This document shows positions 36,515 through 47,586 of a stretch of 64,000 nt of DNA, one piece after another; position 1 is the first letter of the stretch, and each line of letters starts with the position of its first letter. This DNA comes from Erythroxylum novogranatense (lineage: Eukaryota; Streptophyta; Magnoliopsida; Malpighiales; Erythroxylaceae). Location of the stretch: the NCBI GenBank assembly GCA_029891385.1, contig CM057230.1, positions 31,389,402 to 31,453,401 of the forward strand, read 5' to 3'. The notes below the pieces were generated by a model. That model did not search any database. It worked only from the letters and a program-made list of their open reading frames with translations, and was not told where the DNA came from. Both the position numbers and the translations under genes were made by a program.

Positions 36515-36746
36515 TTGTCTTCAATGGTAACATCCAACCAAATCTTCTATAATCCTTTTGTTTTATGCCATTTTTACTTATAAGGAAACTTCCATCTTGA
36601 TTCTTCAATGATTTATCACTTGTTCATCTTGATTTGCACAATAATAATCCCAAAATACCTGAAACAATTTCTTAACCAATTCTATACATTTTATTATTAT
36701 CAAAACATAGGTGGGATTTAATTTGTCAACCACCATTGGTCCAACA

Positions 36747-36761
36747 ATCTCCCCCTTTTTG
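36747..36761 (-). other. Polypurine tract of the lower interior
   Basis: On the minus strand AAAAAGGGGGAGAT directly precedes the LTR start TGTTGG. The upper interior has the same tract at 39970-39984 with a G-to-A change. Confidence 0.85.
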
Positions 36762-37065
36762 ATAATGACAAAACACTTAGAAATTGTTTAAGAAATGAAA
36801 ACAAAGAAACATTGATCAAGGTTTTATACCTTGTCATTTTGGTTAAGTCTCCCCTCAGATCATATAAATCATTGAATTTAATAACCTTGTAAGATCAAAT
36901 TCATAAAAGTAATTTGAAATCATTATAGACTCAAATCAAAGACAATTTTAACATACATACTCCCCTTTAACCAAGTAACTAAAGAATATCCAATTTCTCA
37001 TTTTTCTCCCCCTTTTTGTCATAATCAAAACAACTAATACAAACCAACAATGGAACCCATGTAAA

Positions 37066-37140
37066 CATAAGTCGACTTGTTTTACCTCCATAAGTCGACT
37101 TATCGACCCTCACAAGTCGACATCCACTATCAATGTACCA
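37066..37140 (-). pseudogene. Protease active-site vestige fused to a palindrome array (lower interior)
   Basis: On the minus strand 37140-37120 reads W-Y-I-D-S-G-C, the start of a copia protease with its catalytic D-S-G. Directly after the Cys codon the sequence turns into three AAGTCGACTT-type units (37066-37120) and then plain non-coding DNA up to the polypurine tract. The rest of protease, integrase, RT and RNase H is absent. The pol deletion therefore has one breakpoint inside the protease active site, at or next to a GTCGAC palindrome. The upper interior has the same junction. Confidence 0.8.
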
Positions 37141-37285
37141 TGTGCTTGGTGGATCTTCATTCCTTGCTTGTACCTACAACTGAAACATCCTTTCTTCTCA
37201 TTGGTACCCAAGCCATCTTGGGACCATTTTGGTTAGTCATATAAACCACATTAGAAGGTGTTGTACTTTTTACCACCCAGATTTT

Positions 37286-38785
37286 CTAAACCTTAACACA
37301 TCTCCTAATACTTTTACATGCAATTTCTATATGACCATCTTTCAAGCATCTAGCACATTGAGCAACTTTTCCATCCTTGGTAAATTTGGAAATTAAAGAA
37401 AAATCTCTATTATAAGGATCATATCCCAAACCATGTTTAGAAATAGAATATCTTTGTAAAGACAACATCTCTTCAAACTTTGCATTTCCACCAGCAAATT
37501 TTCCAACCACATAAGAAAATTCCTTTCTAAGTCTATCAAGCTCACAAGTAAGACTTTCTTTTTCAGTAAGACATGCAGAATGATCTTCCTTAGGACAATC
37601 TAAATCATCAATCGTCTCATGTAAAGCATTATTTTCAGCAACTAGTTCTCTTATTTTCTTTCTCAATTTTTTATTGATCTCAATAGCTTCTTCAAAATCA
37701 ATTTGTAAAGCATTAAAAGAATCTATAAGATCTTGATCAATGAAAGTTACCTCATCTTCATCATCACTTGTTGAGAAGCTATCTGCCATAAGGGCAAGGT
37801 TGTTTTCATCATTGCTTTGATATACTTCCTCATCATCACTCCACGTGGCTATAAGGCTAGCTTTCTTTTTCCCTTTGTCATTTTTCTGGAGATTTGAACT
37901 CTTCTTTTCTTCATAGCCCTTAGACCTTGTTTCTACAGTATACTTCTTCGTTTCTCCATTTCTTCCGCCACTTAATTCTTTTCTCCTATTTTTGAGCAGT
38001 CCTTTGAACTTTCTCAAATTTCTGGCGTACATTGATATTTCTTCATCATCTTCTTCTTCATCTATTTCTTTGTCACTTTCATCAAGAGAAGAAACATTAG
38101 CTTTTAAAGCAATTGACTTTTGTGACTTACCTCTTCCTCCTCTTGATTTTAGAATGATCTCATAGTTGATGAGAGATCCCACCAAGGCGTTGAATTCCAA
38201 GTGATTGAGATCCTTGGATTCCATAATAGCGGTGACTTGCGAATCCCATTCTTTCGGTAGAGAGCGAAGAATCTTCTTCACCTTCTAACTATCCGTCATA
38301 TGCTTTCCGAGGTTGCCTAATTCATTTATAATTTCTGCAAAACGATCAAGCATAATGGAAATAGACTCACCTTCCTTCATGACAAACATTTCATAGTCAT
38401 GAAGAAGCATGTTGATCTTTGTCTCCCGGACTTGGTTGGTTCCTTCATGGGTGATGCGAAGTCTTTCCCACATTTCCTTGGCGCTGGTACACGAGTTAAC
38501 TCGGTTTCTTTCCTCAACAGTGAGAGCGCAATAAATTAGCTTCATTGCTTTCGCGTTGATGTAAGCTTGCCTCCAGTCATTGTCATCGTATTCCAGCTCT
38601 ATTTTTAACTCACCATTTTCTTTTAACGGTGGTTGTGGACCGAAGATAATTATCTTCCAATATTCCACTCCTTCGCTTATGATGTGATACTTCATAGGAT
38701 TTTTCCAAGAAGAATAATTAGTACCATTAAATAAAGGAGGGCGACAATTTGTGTTACCTTCTTCCGCTAGTTTGTTGTGTGCCAT
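37286..38785 (-). pseudogene. Copia-type gag, lower copy, two nonsense mutations
   Basis: The ATG is at 38785 (MAHNKLAEEGN). The N-terminal part has the copia Gag signature FNGTNYSSWKNPMKYHI, followed by EMWERLRITHEGTNQV and LLHDYEMFVMKEGESI. In the middle lies LPKEWDSQVTAIMESKDL. A long acidic and coiled-coil-like stretch follows, and near the C-terminus a CX2CX4HX4C zinc knuckle, CARCLKDGHIEIAC. Gag packages element RNA. An in-frame TAG at 38285-38287 replaces a Glu codon present in the upper copy, and a TAG at 37286-37288 replaces a Lys codon. The complete protein would be about 550 residues. Apart from these two stops the frame is open. Confidence 0.9.
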
Positions 38786-38800
38786 CCCTGGATACTTCTT

Positions 38801-38813
38801 CTCTGATACCAAT
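38801..38813 (-). other. Primer-binding site of the lower interior
   Basis: On the minus strand ATTGGTATCAGAG follows the middle LTR end GCTAACA, matching the start of the tRNA-Met complement. The match ends after TGGTATCAGAG. Confidence 0.85.
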
Positions 38814-39969
38814 TGTTAGCGATCTAGAAGGGGGGTTGAATAGATCTTTAAGCTTTTTGTAATTTTCTACAATAAAATCAGAAGTTAATTCACACAAATA
38901 CAATTTAAACAAATTTAAGTGAAAAGAGTAGGGAAGAAGATCAAACACTGTTTTTATAGAGGTTTGGTGCTAAGACCTACGTCCTCTACCTAAGCTCCCA
39001 CTTAGGATTTTGCAAACCACTTTATTACACACTTTATAGTTCAGTGTGAACTCTTACAATGTCGCTTGATTTCCGGCTCAAGCTACCTTTACACTTGATT
39101 TGTCTTCCGGCACAAATCCTACCAATACCGCTGATTTCCTAAGCTACCTTTACAAATGATTTGTCTTCCGGCACAAATCCTACCAATACCACTTGATTTC
39201 TGGCTCAAGCTACCTCACACGTGACCTTTCACTAGTCACTCAAATTGTAAGAGAAATAAGATAAAGATTGAAGAACAAGTGCTCAATACAATTACGTAAC
39301 AAAGTAAGAACAATAATAAGCAATTTGGAGCAATAGAAGAGTATTTTGGCTTGTAGAACTCTTATATTCTCTTCTTCCATCATCCTCTATTTATACTTGA
39401 AGAAATATAGCTGTTGGAGCTCATTCTAGCCGTTGCTTGATTAATATTACCGTTCCTTGATAATCTCCCTTCCATTTGTGGCTAATTGGACCGTTGGAAT
39501 TAATGTGTTGTACCTATAAGTCGACTTGTCGAGTTATATAAGTCGACTTGTGACAACATTTTATGTAGAATTGCATCTCCGCTCTTTTATAAGTCGACTT
39601 GTGCTATGTAAGTCGACTTATCGAGGAATGTAAGTCGACTTGTCGTCCTCGATAAGTCGACTTATGTTGTTCTAGTCGACTTGTGCTGTTCAGATCCTGA
39701 TGTATAAGTCGACTTATGCTGTGCAAGTCGACTTGTGTTGTCTTCAATGGTAACATCCAACCAAATCTTTTATAATCCTTATGTTTTATGCCATTTTCAC
39801 TTATAAGGAAACTTCCATCTTGATTCTTCAATGATTTATCACTTGTCCATCTTGATTTGCACAATAATAATCCCAAAATACCTAAAACAATTTCTTAACC
39901 AATTCTATACATTTTATTATTATCAAAACATAGGTGGGATTTAATTTGTCAACCACCATTGGTCCAACA
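38814..39969 (-). repeat. Gag-only element middle LTR
   Basis: 1156 bp, near-identical to the outer two LTRs. It serves as the 3' LTR of the upper interior and the 5' LTR of the lower one, so it was produced by recombination rather than by separate insertion. Confidence 0.92.
39514..39737 (-). repeat. GTCGAC palindrome array in middle LTR (nine cores)
   Basis: Largest of the three arrays. It has an extra TAAGTCGACTTATCGAGGAA-type unit near 39609-39640 that the other LTRs lack. Confidence 0.9.
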
Positions 39970-40290
39970 ATCTTCCCCTTTTTGATAATGACAAAACACT
40001 TAGAAATTGTTTAAGAAATGAAAACAAAGAAACATTGATCAAGGTTTTTATACCTTGTCATTTTGGTTAGAAGTCTCCCCCTCAATCATATAAATCATTG
40101 AATTTAATAACCTTGTAAGATCAAATTCATAAAAGTAATTTGAAATCATGATAGAATCAAATCAAAGACAATTTTAACATACATACTCCCCTTTAACCAA
40201 GTAACTAAAGAATATCCAATTTCTCATTTTTCTCCCCCTTTTTGTCATAATCAAAACAACTAATACAAACCAACAATGGAACCCGTGTAA

Positions 40291-40366
40291 ACATAAGTCG
40301 ACTTGTTTTACCTCCATAAGTCAACTTATCGACCCTCACAAGTCGACATCCACTATCAATGTACCA
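40291..40366 (-). pseudogene. Protease active-site vestige fused to a palindrome array (upper interior)
   Basis: W-Y-I-D-S-G-C reads on the minus strand at 40366-40346, followed at once by AAGTCGACTT-type units, one mutated to AAGTCAACTT. The breakpoint is identical to the lower interior, so the pol deletion happened before the two interiors separated. Confidence 0.8.
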
Positions 40367-40382
40367 TGTGCTTGGTGGATCT

Positions 40383-42006
40383 TCATTCCTTGCTTGTACC
40401 TACAACTAAAACATCATTTCTTCTCATTGGTACCCAAGCCATCTTGGGTCCATTTTGGTTAGTCATATAAACCATATTAGAAGGTGTTGTACTTTTTACC
40501 ACCCAGATTTTCTTAACCTTAACACATCTCCTAATACTTTTACATGCAATTTCTATATGATCATCTTTCAAGCATCTAGCACATTGAGCAACTTTTCCAT
40601 CCTTGGTAAATTTGGAAATTAAAGAACAATCTCTATTATAAGGATCATATCCCAAACCATGTTTAGAAATAGAATATCTTTGTAAAGACAACATCTCTTC
40701 AAACTTTGCATTTCCACCAGCAAATTTTCCAACCACATAAGAAAATTCCTTTCTAAGTCTATCAAGCTCACAAGTAAGACTTTCTTTTTCAGTAAGACAT
40801 GCAGAATGATCTTCTTTAGGACAATCTAAATCATCAATCGTCTCATGTAAAGCATTATTTTCAGCAACTAGTTCTCTTATTTTCTTTCTCAATTTTTTAT
40901 TGATCTCAATAGCTTCTTCAAAATCAATTTGTAAAGCATTAAAAGAATCTATAAGATCTTGATCAATGAAAGTTACCTCATCTTCATCATCACTTGTTGA
41001 GAAGCTATCTGCCATAAGGGCAAAGTTATTTTCATCATTGCTTTGATATGCTTCCTCATCATCACTCCACGTGGCTATAAGGCTAGCTTTCTTTTTCCCT
41101 TTGTCATTTTTCTGGAGATTTGAACTCTTCTTTTCTTCATAGCCCTTAGACCTTGTTTCTACAGTATACTTCTTCGTTTTTCCATTTCTTCCGCCACTTA
41201 ATTCTTTTATCCTATTTTAGAGCAGTCCTTTAAACTTTCTCAAATTTCTGGCGTACATTGATATTTCTTCATCTTCTTCATCTTCATCTATTTCTTTGTC
41301 ACTTTCATCAAGAGAAGAAACATTAGCTTTTAAAGCAATTGACTTTTGTGACTTACCTCTTCCTCCTCTTGATTTTAGAATGATCTCATAGTTGATGAGA
41401 GATCCCACTGGCGTTGAATTCAAGTGATTGAGATCCTTGGATTCCATAATAATGTGACTTCATGAATCCCATTCTTTCGGTAGAGAGCTAAGAATCTTCT
41501 TCACCTTCTCACTATCCGTCATATACTTTCCGAGGTTGCCTAATTCATTTATAATTTTTGCAAAACGATCAAGCATAATGGAAATAGACTCACCTTCCTT
41601 CATGACAAACATTTCATAGTCATGAAGAAGCATATTGATCTTTGTCTCCCGGACTTGGTTGGTTCCTTCATGGGTGATGCGAAGTCTTTCCCACATTTCC
41701 TTGGCGCTGGTACACGAGTTAACTCGGTTTCTTTCCTCAACCGTGAGAGCGCAATAAATTAGCTTCATTGCTTTCGCGTTGATGTAAGCTTGCCTCCCAT
41801 CATTGTCATCGTATTCCACTGCTTTTTAACTCACCATTTTCTTTTAACAGTGGTTGTGGACCGAAGATAATTATCTTCCAATATTCCACTCCTTCGCTTA
41901 TGATGTGATACTTCATAGGATTTTTCCAAGAAGAATAATTAGTACCATTAAATAAAGGAGGGCGACAATTTGTGTTACCTTCTTCCGCTAGTTTGTTGTG
42001 TGCCAT
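40383..42006 (-). pseudogene. Copia-type gag, upper copy, several frameshifts
   Basis: The ATG is at 42006. The domain order is the same as the lower copy: FNGTNYSSWKNPM, the HDYEMFVMKEGESI stretch, the acidic coil, the zinc knuckle CARCLKDDHIEIAC. It runs past the point where the lower copy stops, reading KIWVVKSTTPSNMVYMTN and GPKMAWVPM, to a stop at 40383-40385. Lesions are an indel near 41815-41825 after LKENGELK, an indel cluster near 41440-41465 after PKEWDS, a compensated pair of indels near 41410-41420, and AAA-to-TAA at about 41217. A further shift separates it from the protease vestige. Confidence 0.88.
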
Positions 42007-42020
42007 CCCTGGATACTTCT

Positions 42021-42034
42021 GCTCTGATACCAAT
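42021..42034 (-). other. Primer-binding site of the upper interior
   Basis: On the minus strand ATTGGTATCAGAGC follows the 5' LTR end GTTAACA, complementary to tRNA-Met. Confidence 0.85.
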
Positions 42035-43151
42035 TGTTAACGATCTAGAAGGGGGGTTGAATAGATCTTTAAGCTTTTTGTAATTTTCTACAATAAAATC
42101 AGAAATTAATTCACACAAATACAATTTAAACAAATTTAAGTGAAAAGAGTAGGGAAGAAGATCAAACATTGTTTTTATAGAGGTTCGGTGCTAAGACCTA
42201 CGTCCTCTACCTAAGCTCTTACTTAGGATTTTGCAAACCACTTTATTACACACTTTGTAGTTCAGTGTGAACTCTTATAATGTCGCTTGATTTCCGACTT
42301 AAGCTACCTTTACAATTGATTTGTCTTCCGACACAAATCCTACCAATACCGCTTGATTTCCGGCTCAAGCTACCTTTACAAATGATTTGTCTTCCGGCAC
42401 AAATCCTACCAATACCACTTGATTTCCGGCTGTTACTACCACACGTGACCTTTCACTAGTCACTCAAATTGTAAGAGAAATAAGATAAAGATTGAAGAAC
42501 AAGTGCTCAATACAATTATGTAACAAAGTAAGAACAATAATGAGCAATTTGGAGCAATAGAAGAGTATTTTGGCTTGTAGAACTCTTATATTCTCTTCTT
42601 CCATCATCCTCTATTTATACTTGAAGAAATATAGCTGTTGGAGCTCATTCTAGCCGTTGCTTGATTAATATTACCGTTCCTTGATAATCTCCCTTCCATT
42701 TGTGGCTAATTGGACCGTTGGAATTAATGTGTTGTACCCATAAGTCGACTTGTCGAGTTGTATAAGTCGACTTGTGAAAATATTTTACGTAGAATTACAT
42801 CTCCGCTCTTCTATAAGTCGACTTGTCGTCCTCGATAAGTCGACTTATGTTGTTCTAGTCGACTTGTGCTGTTCAGATCCTGATGTATAAGTCGACTTAT
42901 GCTGTGCAAGTCGACTTGTGTTGTCTTCAATGGTAACATCCAACCAAATCTTCTATAATCCTTATGTTTTATGCCATTTTCACTTATAAGGAAACTTCCA
43001 TCTTGATTCTTCAATGATTTATCACTTGTCCATCTTGATTTGCACATAATAATCCCAAAATACCTAAAACAATTTCTTAACCAATTCTATACATTTTATT
43101 ATTATCAAAACATAGGTGGGATTTAATTTGTCAACCACTATTGGTCCAAAA
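42035..43151 (-). repeat. Gag-only element 5' LTR
   Basis: 1117 bp. Its terminal CCAACA is mutated to CCAAAA at 43150, and the duplicated AAATT follows at 43152-43156. It is shorter than the others because the palindrome array lacks units. Confidence 0.9.
42739..42920 (-). repeat. GTCGAC palindrome array in 5' LTR (seven cores)
   Basis: Same order of units as the other two LTRs but without the units between CTCTTCTATAAGTCGACTTG and TCGTCCTCG, consistent with deletion between identical cores. Confidence 0.9.
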
Positions 43152-43307
43152 AAATTAATTTTTGTGTCCTTCATGAAACTTGTAGAGCTCTATTTTCTCT
43201 ATAAAATATTTACCAAGTTTGTCCAATTTGGAGTTCGGAGCAAGGAGTTATGCCCTGTGAAATTTGGGATGTCGGTGGACGTTTGTCCCAGATCTGTCAT
43301 TGCAGTA

Positions 43308-43395
43308 GCATAAGTCGACTTGCATCCTCAGACAAGTCGACTAGGACATACACAGTAGCATAAGTCGACTAGAATTCTCAGGCAAGTCGACTAGG
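43308..43395 (+). repeat. GTCGAC palindrome array of the solo gypsy LTR
   Basis: Four cores (AAGTCGACTTG, AAGTCGACTAG, AAGTCGACTAG, AAGTCGACTAG) in two repeated halves joined by GACATACACAGTAGC. It lies in the host LTR, outside the gag-only insert that ends at 43151, yet uses the same core motif. The conserved box begins about 40 bp downstream. Confidence 0.85.
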
Positions 43396-45098
43396 ATCAT
43401 ATATTTTCCTTCTTTTGCTTATAACTTTTCCTTCCGACATCCGATTGACCTGATTCTTGAGGCATCGGATTCGTGAAATGTTAAATTTCATTTATGAGAA
43501 ATTGGGAATTTTTAGACAGGAAATTGACGTGGGTCCGGGTAATGATTCTTTGGTCACTGTTTTGTTTATTTTTGGACCTATAGAGGCCCGAATTGAGTAA
43601 TTTCAGTGCCGTTAGATTTCTAATTTTTAGATGGAAAGTTTGTGATGGAAATTTTGGATTAAGGCCGGGAATATCATGAACATGCATTGTACACATTTTA
43701 AATCGCTACATGTGCATTCGTAAATATTTCTGATTTGGACAATTGGTAATGTTTATATACTATAACTGTTATATAGGCATATTTGGAGCGTCGATCCACC
43801 GACGTTACTGAGACTTTCAGGTATTAGCTCGAAAGTACAGGTGAGTGACTGAGATGAATTTCTCTCAATTTCTGTATGTTCACTGTGGAGATAATGGCGA
43901 GTTAGTATTTGTGATTGTTTCTGACTGGATTCCGAACAGATGGTCCGATGTAATGGGAGATTTGACATAGAAGTGTTCATGATGTGAAAATTGTGAATTT
44001 CTTGTGGTTAATTGTGATCAATTGTTTTGCCTCTGATGTGACATAGTGACTGTTGATAATTAATTGACTGCTAAATTGGGCATATGTATTGCATACACTA
44101 TTAACTGAATATTTGTATATGGGAAAGAGGCAAGAATGCCTTGTATACTGCGATTTACTGTAATCCAATCAGGTGATATTTCTGAATATGTTTTGTGAAA
44201 TAGTTCGTGATATTACTGAATGTAAACTGGATGAATTACATTGATATATGAGAGTGTTAAATGTATACACGGATGCATTTCATACACAAATACATGAACG
44301 GATAATAATAGTTGTGACCAGAGTTGCCACTAATACTGAAAAAGAACCTCAAGCTCGAAGGGAGATAGTACATACCCAGAGGGCTCTCCTACTCCCTAGA
44401 CGCATCTACTGCCTACTGTTTACTGTTTAAGCGCTCGGTCACAACACTGAAATAAAATGGAAAAGTGTCACATATGCATTGCATACACATGTTGATTAAA
44501 TACAGTAAATGGGAAAAAGGCAAGAGTGCATTACACAATTGTGATTTGCTTCTTCTGAACGTGTTATTGTATACACTCTGTAAATTGCTTGAGTGATGCA
44601 TGAATTGGGCGAGCCATCGATGATGGTTCCTCACTGAGTTCGCAAAACTCACCCAAAATTTGCAATTATTTTTCAGGCCTTGAAGAATACTCCGTTAGAC
44701 ACGGGAGTATGTCTACTGCATGCCAGGGAAAGATAGGGGTCGGGATCAGCTCACATCTGCATTAGTGTCTCATAAAATGTATATTTTCGCAATTTCTGTA
44801 AAATAGTGCTTGTAGTTTAGTGGGCCCCAAGTGGCTATTGACATTCTTTTGATTGTGAAGTAAGTACTGAAAATGTTTATGATTAAAGTTGGACCCAATG
44901 TGATTATGGAATTTTGTTCATTCGATGGCTAAATACTGTGACTGTATTACGGTGACCTAAAATGTTAAAAAAAAAACATTTATACTGAATGTTTGACGGT
45001 ATTCGAGTACTCTAGTATACCACTCTCGTGAGGCACGGACTCGGATATCACCCACGATATCGAGTTTGGGTCTTGCGGGAGTGGGGTGCTACAAGAAT

Positions 45099-47586
45099 AG
45101 TGATTTAGAATGAAAGTTGAAAATGCAGAAAAGTAATAGAGCATGAATAGGTTGAATTATGAGGTCTTGATTTTTGATGATTTTTGACTAAGCTTGTATA
45201 TTTTGGAGTAGTATGAATTTATGGTGAATGAGTTGATTGAAATGGAGTAGAAAAACTAGAAATAAAGATTTGAAATGTTGGTTTTTGAAAATTGGAAGTT
45301 TGAAAATTCTGGGAATGAATAGTAGGAGAGAGTTGAATTTTCGATCTAAACTTTCATGAATTTTTTGTATTGATCTAGGTAGATTTTGACAAAACTGTCT
45401 TCATGAAAGTTGTAGATCTTTTTCTTAGCTTTCCATTGATCTAAAGTTTGTAAATTTTAAAGTTATGAATCAAAAGCTATGAAGTTTAGAAGTTGAGATG
45501 TCAGTGAAGAAGAAGAAGTGGAAAAGCTTTGAGGGTTAGCCAAAAAGTACCTTCGTGCTTTTAGCAAACAGAAATTTGCACCATCGTGCAAATGCACGAT
45601 CGCGCATTTGGGATTTTTTCTTTTACTAAACAATTTTGCTTCTTTTGACTATAACTTCTTCTATAGATATCCAAATGACTTGATTCTTAAACCATTGGAT
45701 TCGTAAGTCATTGTTCTACCTCTCCACAAAAATTGGTAGCATTCTAAATTGATTTGACAAAGATTGATTGAATGAAAGTGAGTGAATCTGTTGGAATGAT
45801 ATGGACTGATGTTGTTTTACTGAACACTCTTCAGTATTTTGATTATATCTGGACCTATAGGATTCCAAATGAGATGCTTTTTTATTTGAAGTAAACTAGA
45901 GACATAGGGATACAAATCATATGAAAAGTCAAATTGTGATTCAGTCTCTAAGATGTTGAATTTTTGGATGGAAGTTGTACATAGTACACTATTTTTGAAT
46001 GTGAACAACCTGATAATGTTTAACACATATCTTCCAAATTATTAAACCAAATTAAGTAATTATGGTGTCAATGGAAAGATAAGACATAGAGGAAAACTTT
46101 TCTAGAATAAAATATTACCAAATTACATCAGTTTCACTTTCTAGTTGAATGTAAATAGTAGACTCGAAAGTGTAACTTGGAAGAAAATCTGAAGTGGTCA
46201 ATGAAGTTGTGTAATTGGTTTTACATTGCTTTTTATTAGTCCAAATTATAAGTATACATGATATTAATGAGGGCTTTGATATCTGAATGATTTGTTCATA
46301 AGGATCTCGATAAAGTACCCCAGAATTGTCATTGAACATGCATTGTGCATATTGTATAAGTATGCGTGCATTAAGGAATGTTTGTACAATTGTGCAAAAG
46401 TGTGATATTTTTAAATGTGTTTTGTCTGTTATAGAAGAACTCATTGGACGCCAGTCAGACATTGCTAGACCATCGAGACAATAGCATTTTGGAGTATACT
46501 GTGAGTCAATTTAGATGATTTCCTAGGATCGATTTGATTTGATTTGATTTGTTTAAACTTCCAATATTATTGAACTACTTGTGATTCCTATATGATATGT
46601 GAATTCTCAACAAAAGTTGAATGTCAAACTTAGGTTCGATGATTATGAGTTTTTGATTGAATATCATATGTTATTGTCCGATATGTCATAATCAGTGTTT
46701 GATGCATTTCATAAAATGCATACTCAGATAAAGGCGTTGTGACTTGAATAGCTAGTTTGAAACGTTTCCACGTAGAGCTTTGCTTCGTGATTTCTGATTC
46801 TGCACGTAGAGCTATACTCCGTAATTCTGTTCTGACTAAGCCCTATGGGCTAGTATTTGTATAAGTATGTGATGGACACTCGGTCACAACAATAAGAACG
46901 AATATGAGTCTCATGCATATACCATTATAACATCGAAACCCATTGAATGATATGCAAAGTTGAAATGAGTGATAGCTATACTTGGCTACGTGAACTGTGT
47001 GATCATATGAGATATCATGTTATGTGAATATCAGGAATATTAATATGATCTGAATGAATATCTGTGAAATGTGCGATATGTGTATATGATTCGATGAAAT
47101 AATCAATGATGGTTCTCTCAACTGAGTTTGCAAAACTCATCAAAATTGTAACGTAGTTTTTCAGGTTTGAATAGTACCCCGTTAGACAAACGGGAGTATA
47201 CCTACGACATGAAATTTAGAGATAAAGGTCGGGATCAATTAGCGTTTGCATATGTATTTCTTTATATTTTATTGAAAGTGTAGTCTTAAGTGTTGTATCA
47301 GAATGTAAAGACATTATGAATGTTAGTAATTTGTCCTATATCTGAAATGGGCCCAAATGACTGTTGAATATTAATGTTTGTAATAATTGTATCTGTGAAT
47401 GGAAAATATTTTAAAATAAAGTGGGTCAGTTTTGATTACTGATTTCCGCGTATTTGATTGTTTTAAAAAAACAAATTTGTATTGAGTTTTGAATGATTGA
47501 ATGCTCTAGCATGCCACCCTCGCAAGCACGGACTCGGATATCCCTCAGGATATCAGACACGTGTTTTACTGGAGTGGGGTGCTACA
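45099..47586 (+). repeat. Chromovirus-like 3' LTR, second segment
   Basis: Continuation of 32309-33390 after the nested solo LTR and its AGAAT duplicate. It contains TTCATGAAAGTTGTAGATC with TTAGCTTTCCA (45402-45440), the small palindromic cassette 45576-45612, candidate donor GTGAGT at 46501 and acceptor TTTTTCAG at 47164, and it ends GGGGTGCTACA at 47586. Confidence 0.85.
45576..45612 (+). repeat. Palindromic cassette of the 32-47 kb LTR
   Basis: A perfect inverted repeat ATCGTGCA/TGCACGAT with a 2-base loop, followed by CGCGCATTTG. It sits where the other LTRs have their arrays, about 50 bp before a diverged form of the conserved box (ATCCAAATGACTTGATTCTT). Confidence 0.65.

Larger units (their letters stand above)
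35606..36746 (-). repeat. Gag-only element 3' LTR
   Basis: A 1141-bp LTR, on the minus strand from TGTTGGACCAATGG at 36746 to CGCTAACA at 35606. It contains three ~66-bp tandem units at 35850-36015 and the GTCGAC palindrome array at 36312-36514. Confidence 0.92.
35606..43151 (-). mobile_element. Gag-only LTR retrotransposon (TR-GAG-like) with three LTRs and two interiors
   Basis: Minus-strand order is 5' LTR 42035-43151, interior, middle LTR 38814-39969, interior, 3' LTR 35606-36746. AAATT flanks the whole (35601-35605 and 43152-43156). Each interior has a primer site, a copia-type gag, a vestige of the protease active site and a polypurine tract, but no integrase, RT or RNase H. Plant elements with LTRs and only gag have been described as TR-GAGs. 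The three-LTR form probably arose by unequal recombination between two copies, or between LTRs of sister copies, since the outer duplication is intact. All gag frames are now broken. Confidence 0.9.
33391..45093 (+). mobile_element. Solo LTR of a gypsy family, itself interrupted by a gag-only element
   Basis: It runs from TGTAACATCCC to GGGGTGCTACA with AGAAT on both sides (33386-33390 and 45094-45098). Removing the insert at 35606-43156 leaves about 4.15 kb. There is no primer site after it and no polypurine tract before it, so this is a solo LTR left by LTR-LTR recombination. Its start, the ~185-bp repeats, the box at 43430-43455 and the CTCGGATATCACC end region show kinship with LARD-2 and the chromovirus LTRs. 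Confidence 0.9.
31740..47586 (+). mobile_element. 3' end of a plus-strand chromovirus-like element (interior remnant and 3' LTR), split by a solo LTR
   Basis: A 569-bp interior remnant (31740-32308) ends with a chromodomain tail, hairpin and polypurine tract. The LTR follows: 32309-33390, then 45099-47586 after the nested insertion, about 3.57 kb in all, from TGTAACGTACC to GGGGTGCTACA. The front of the element is missing, cut by the LTR at 29658-31739 or lying beyond the copia insertion. Confidence 0.8.

Noticed and set aside
36312..42920. CRISPR-like arrangement of short palindromic repeats with spacers
   Set aside because: The repeats are 10-14 bp with irregular spacers and sit inside plant LTRs next to tRNA-Met primer sites. 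There is no leader or cas gene, and the setting is eukaryotic.
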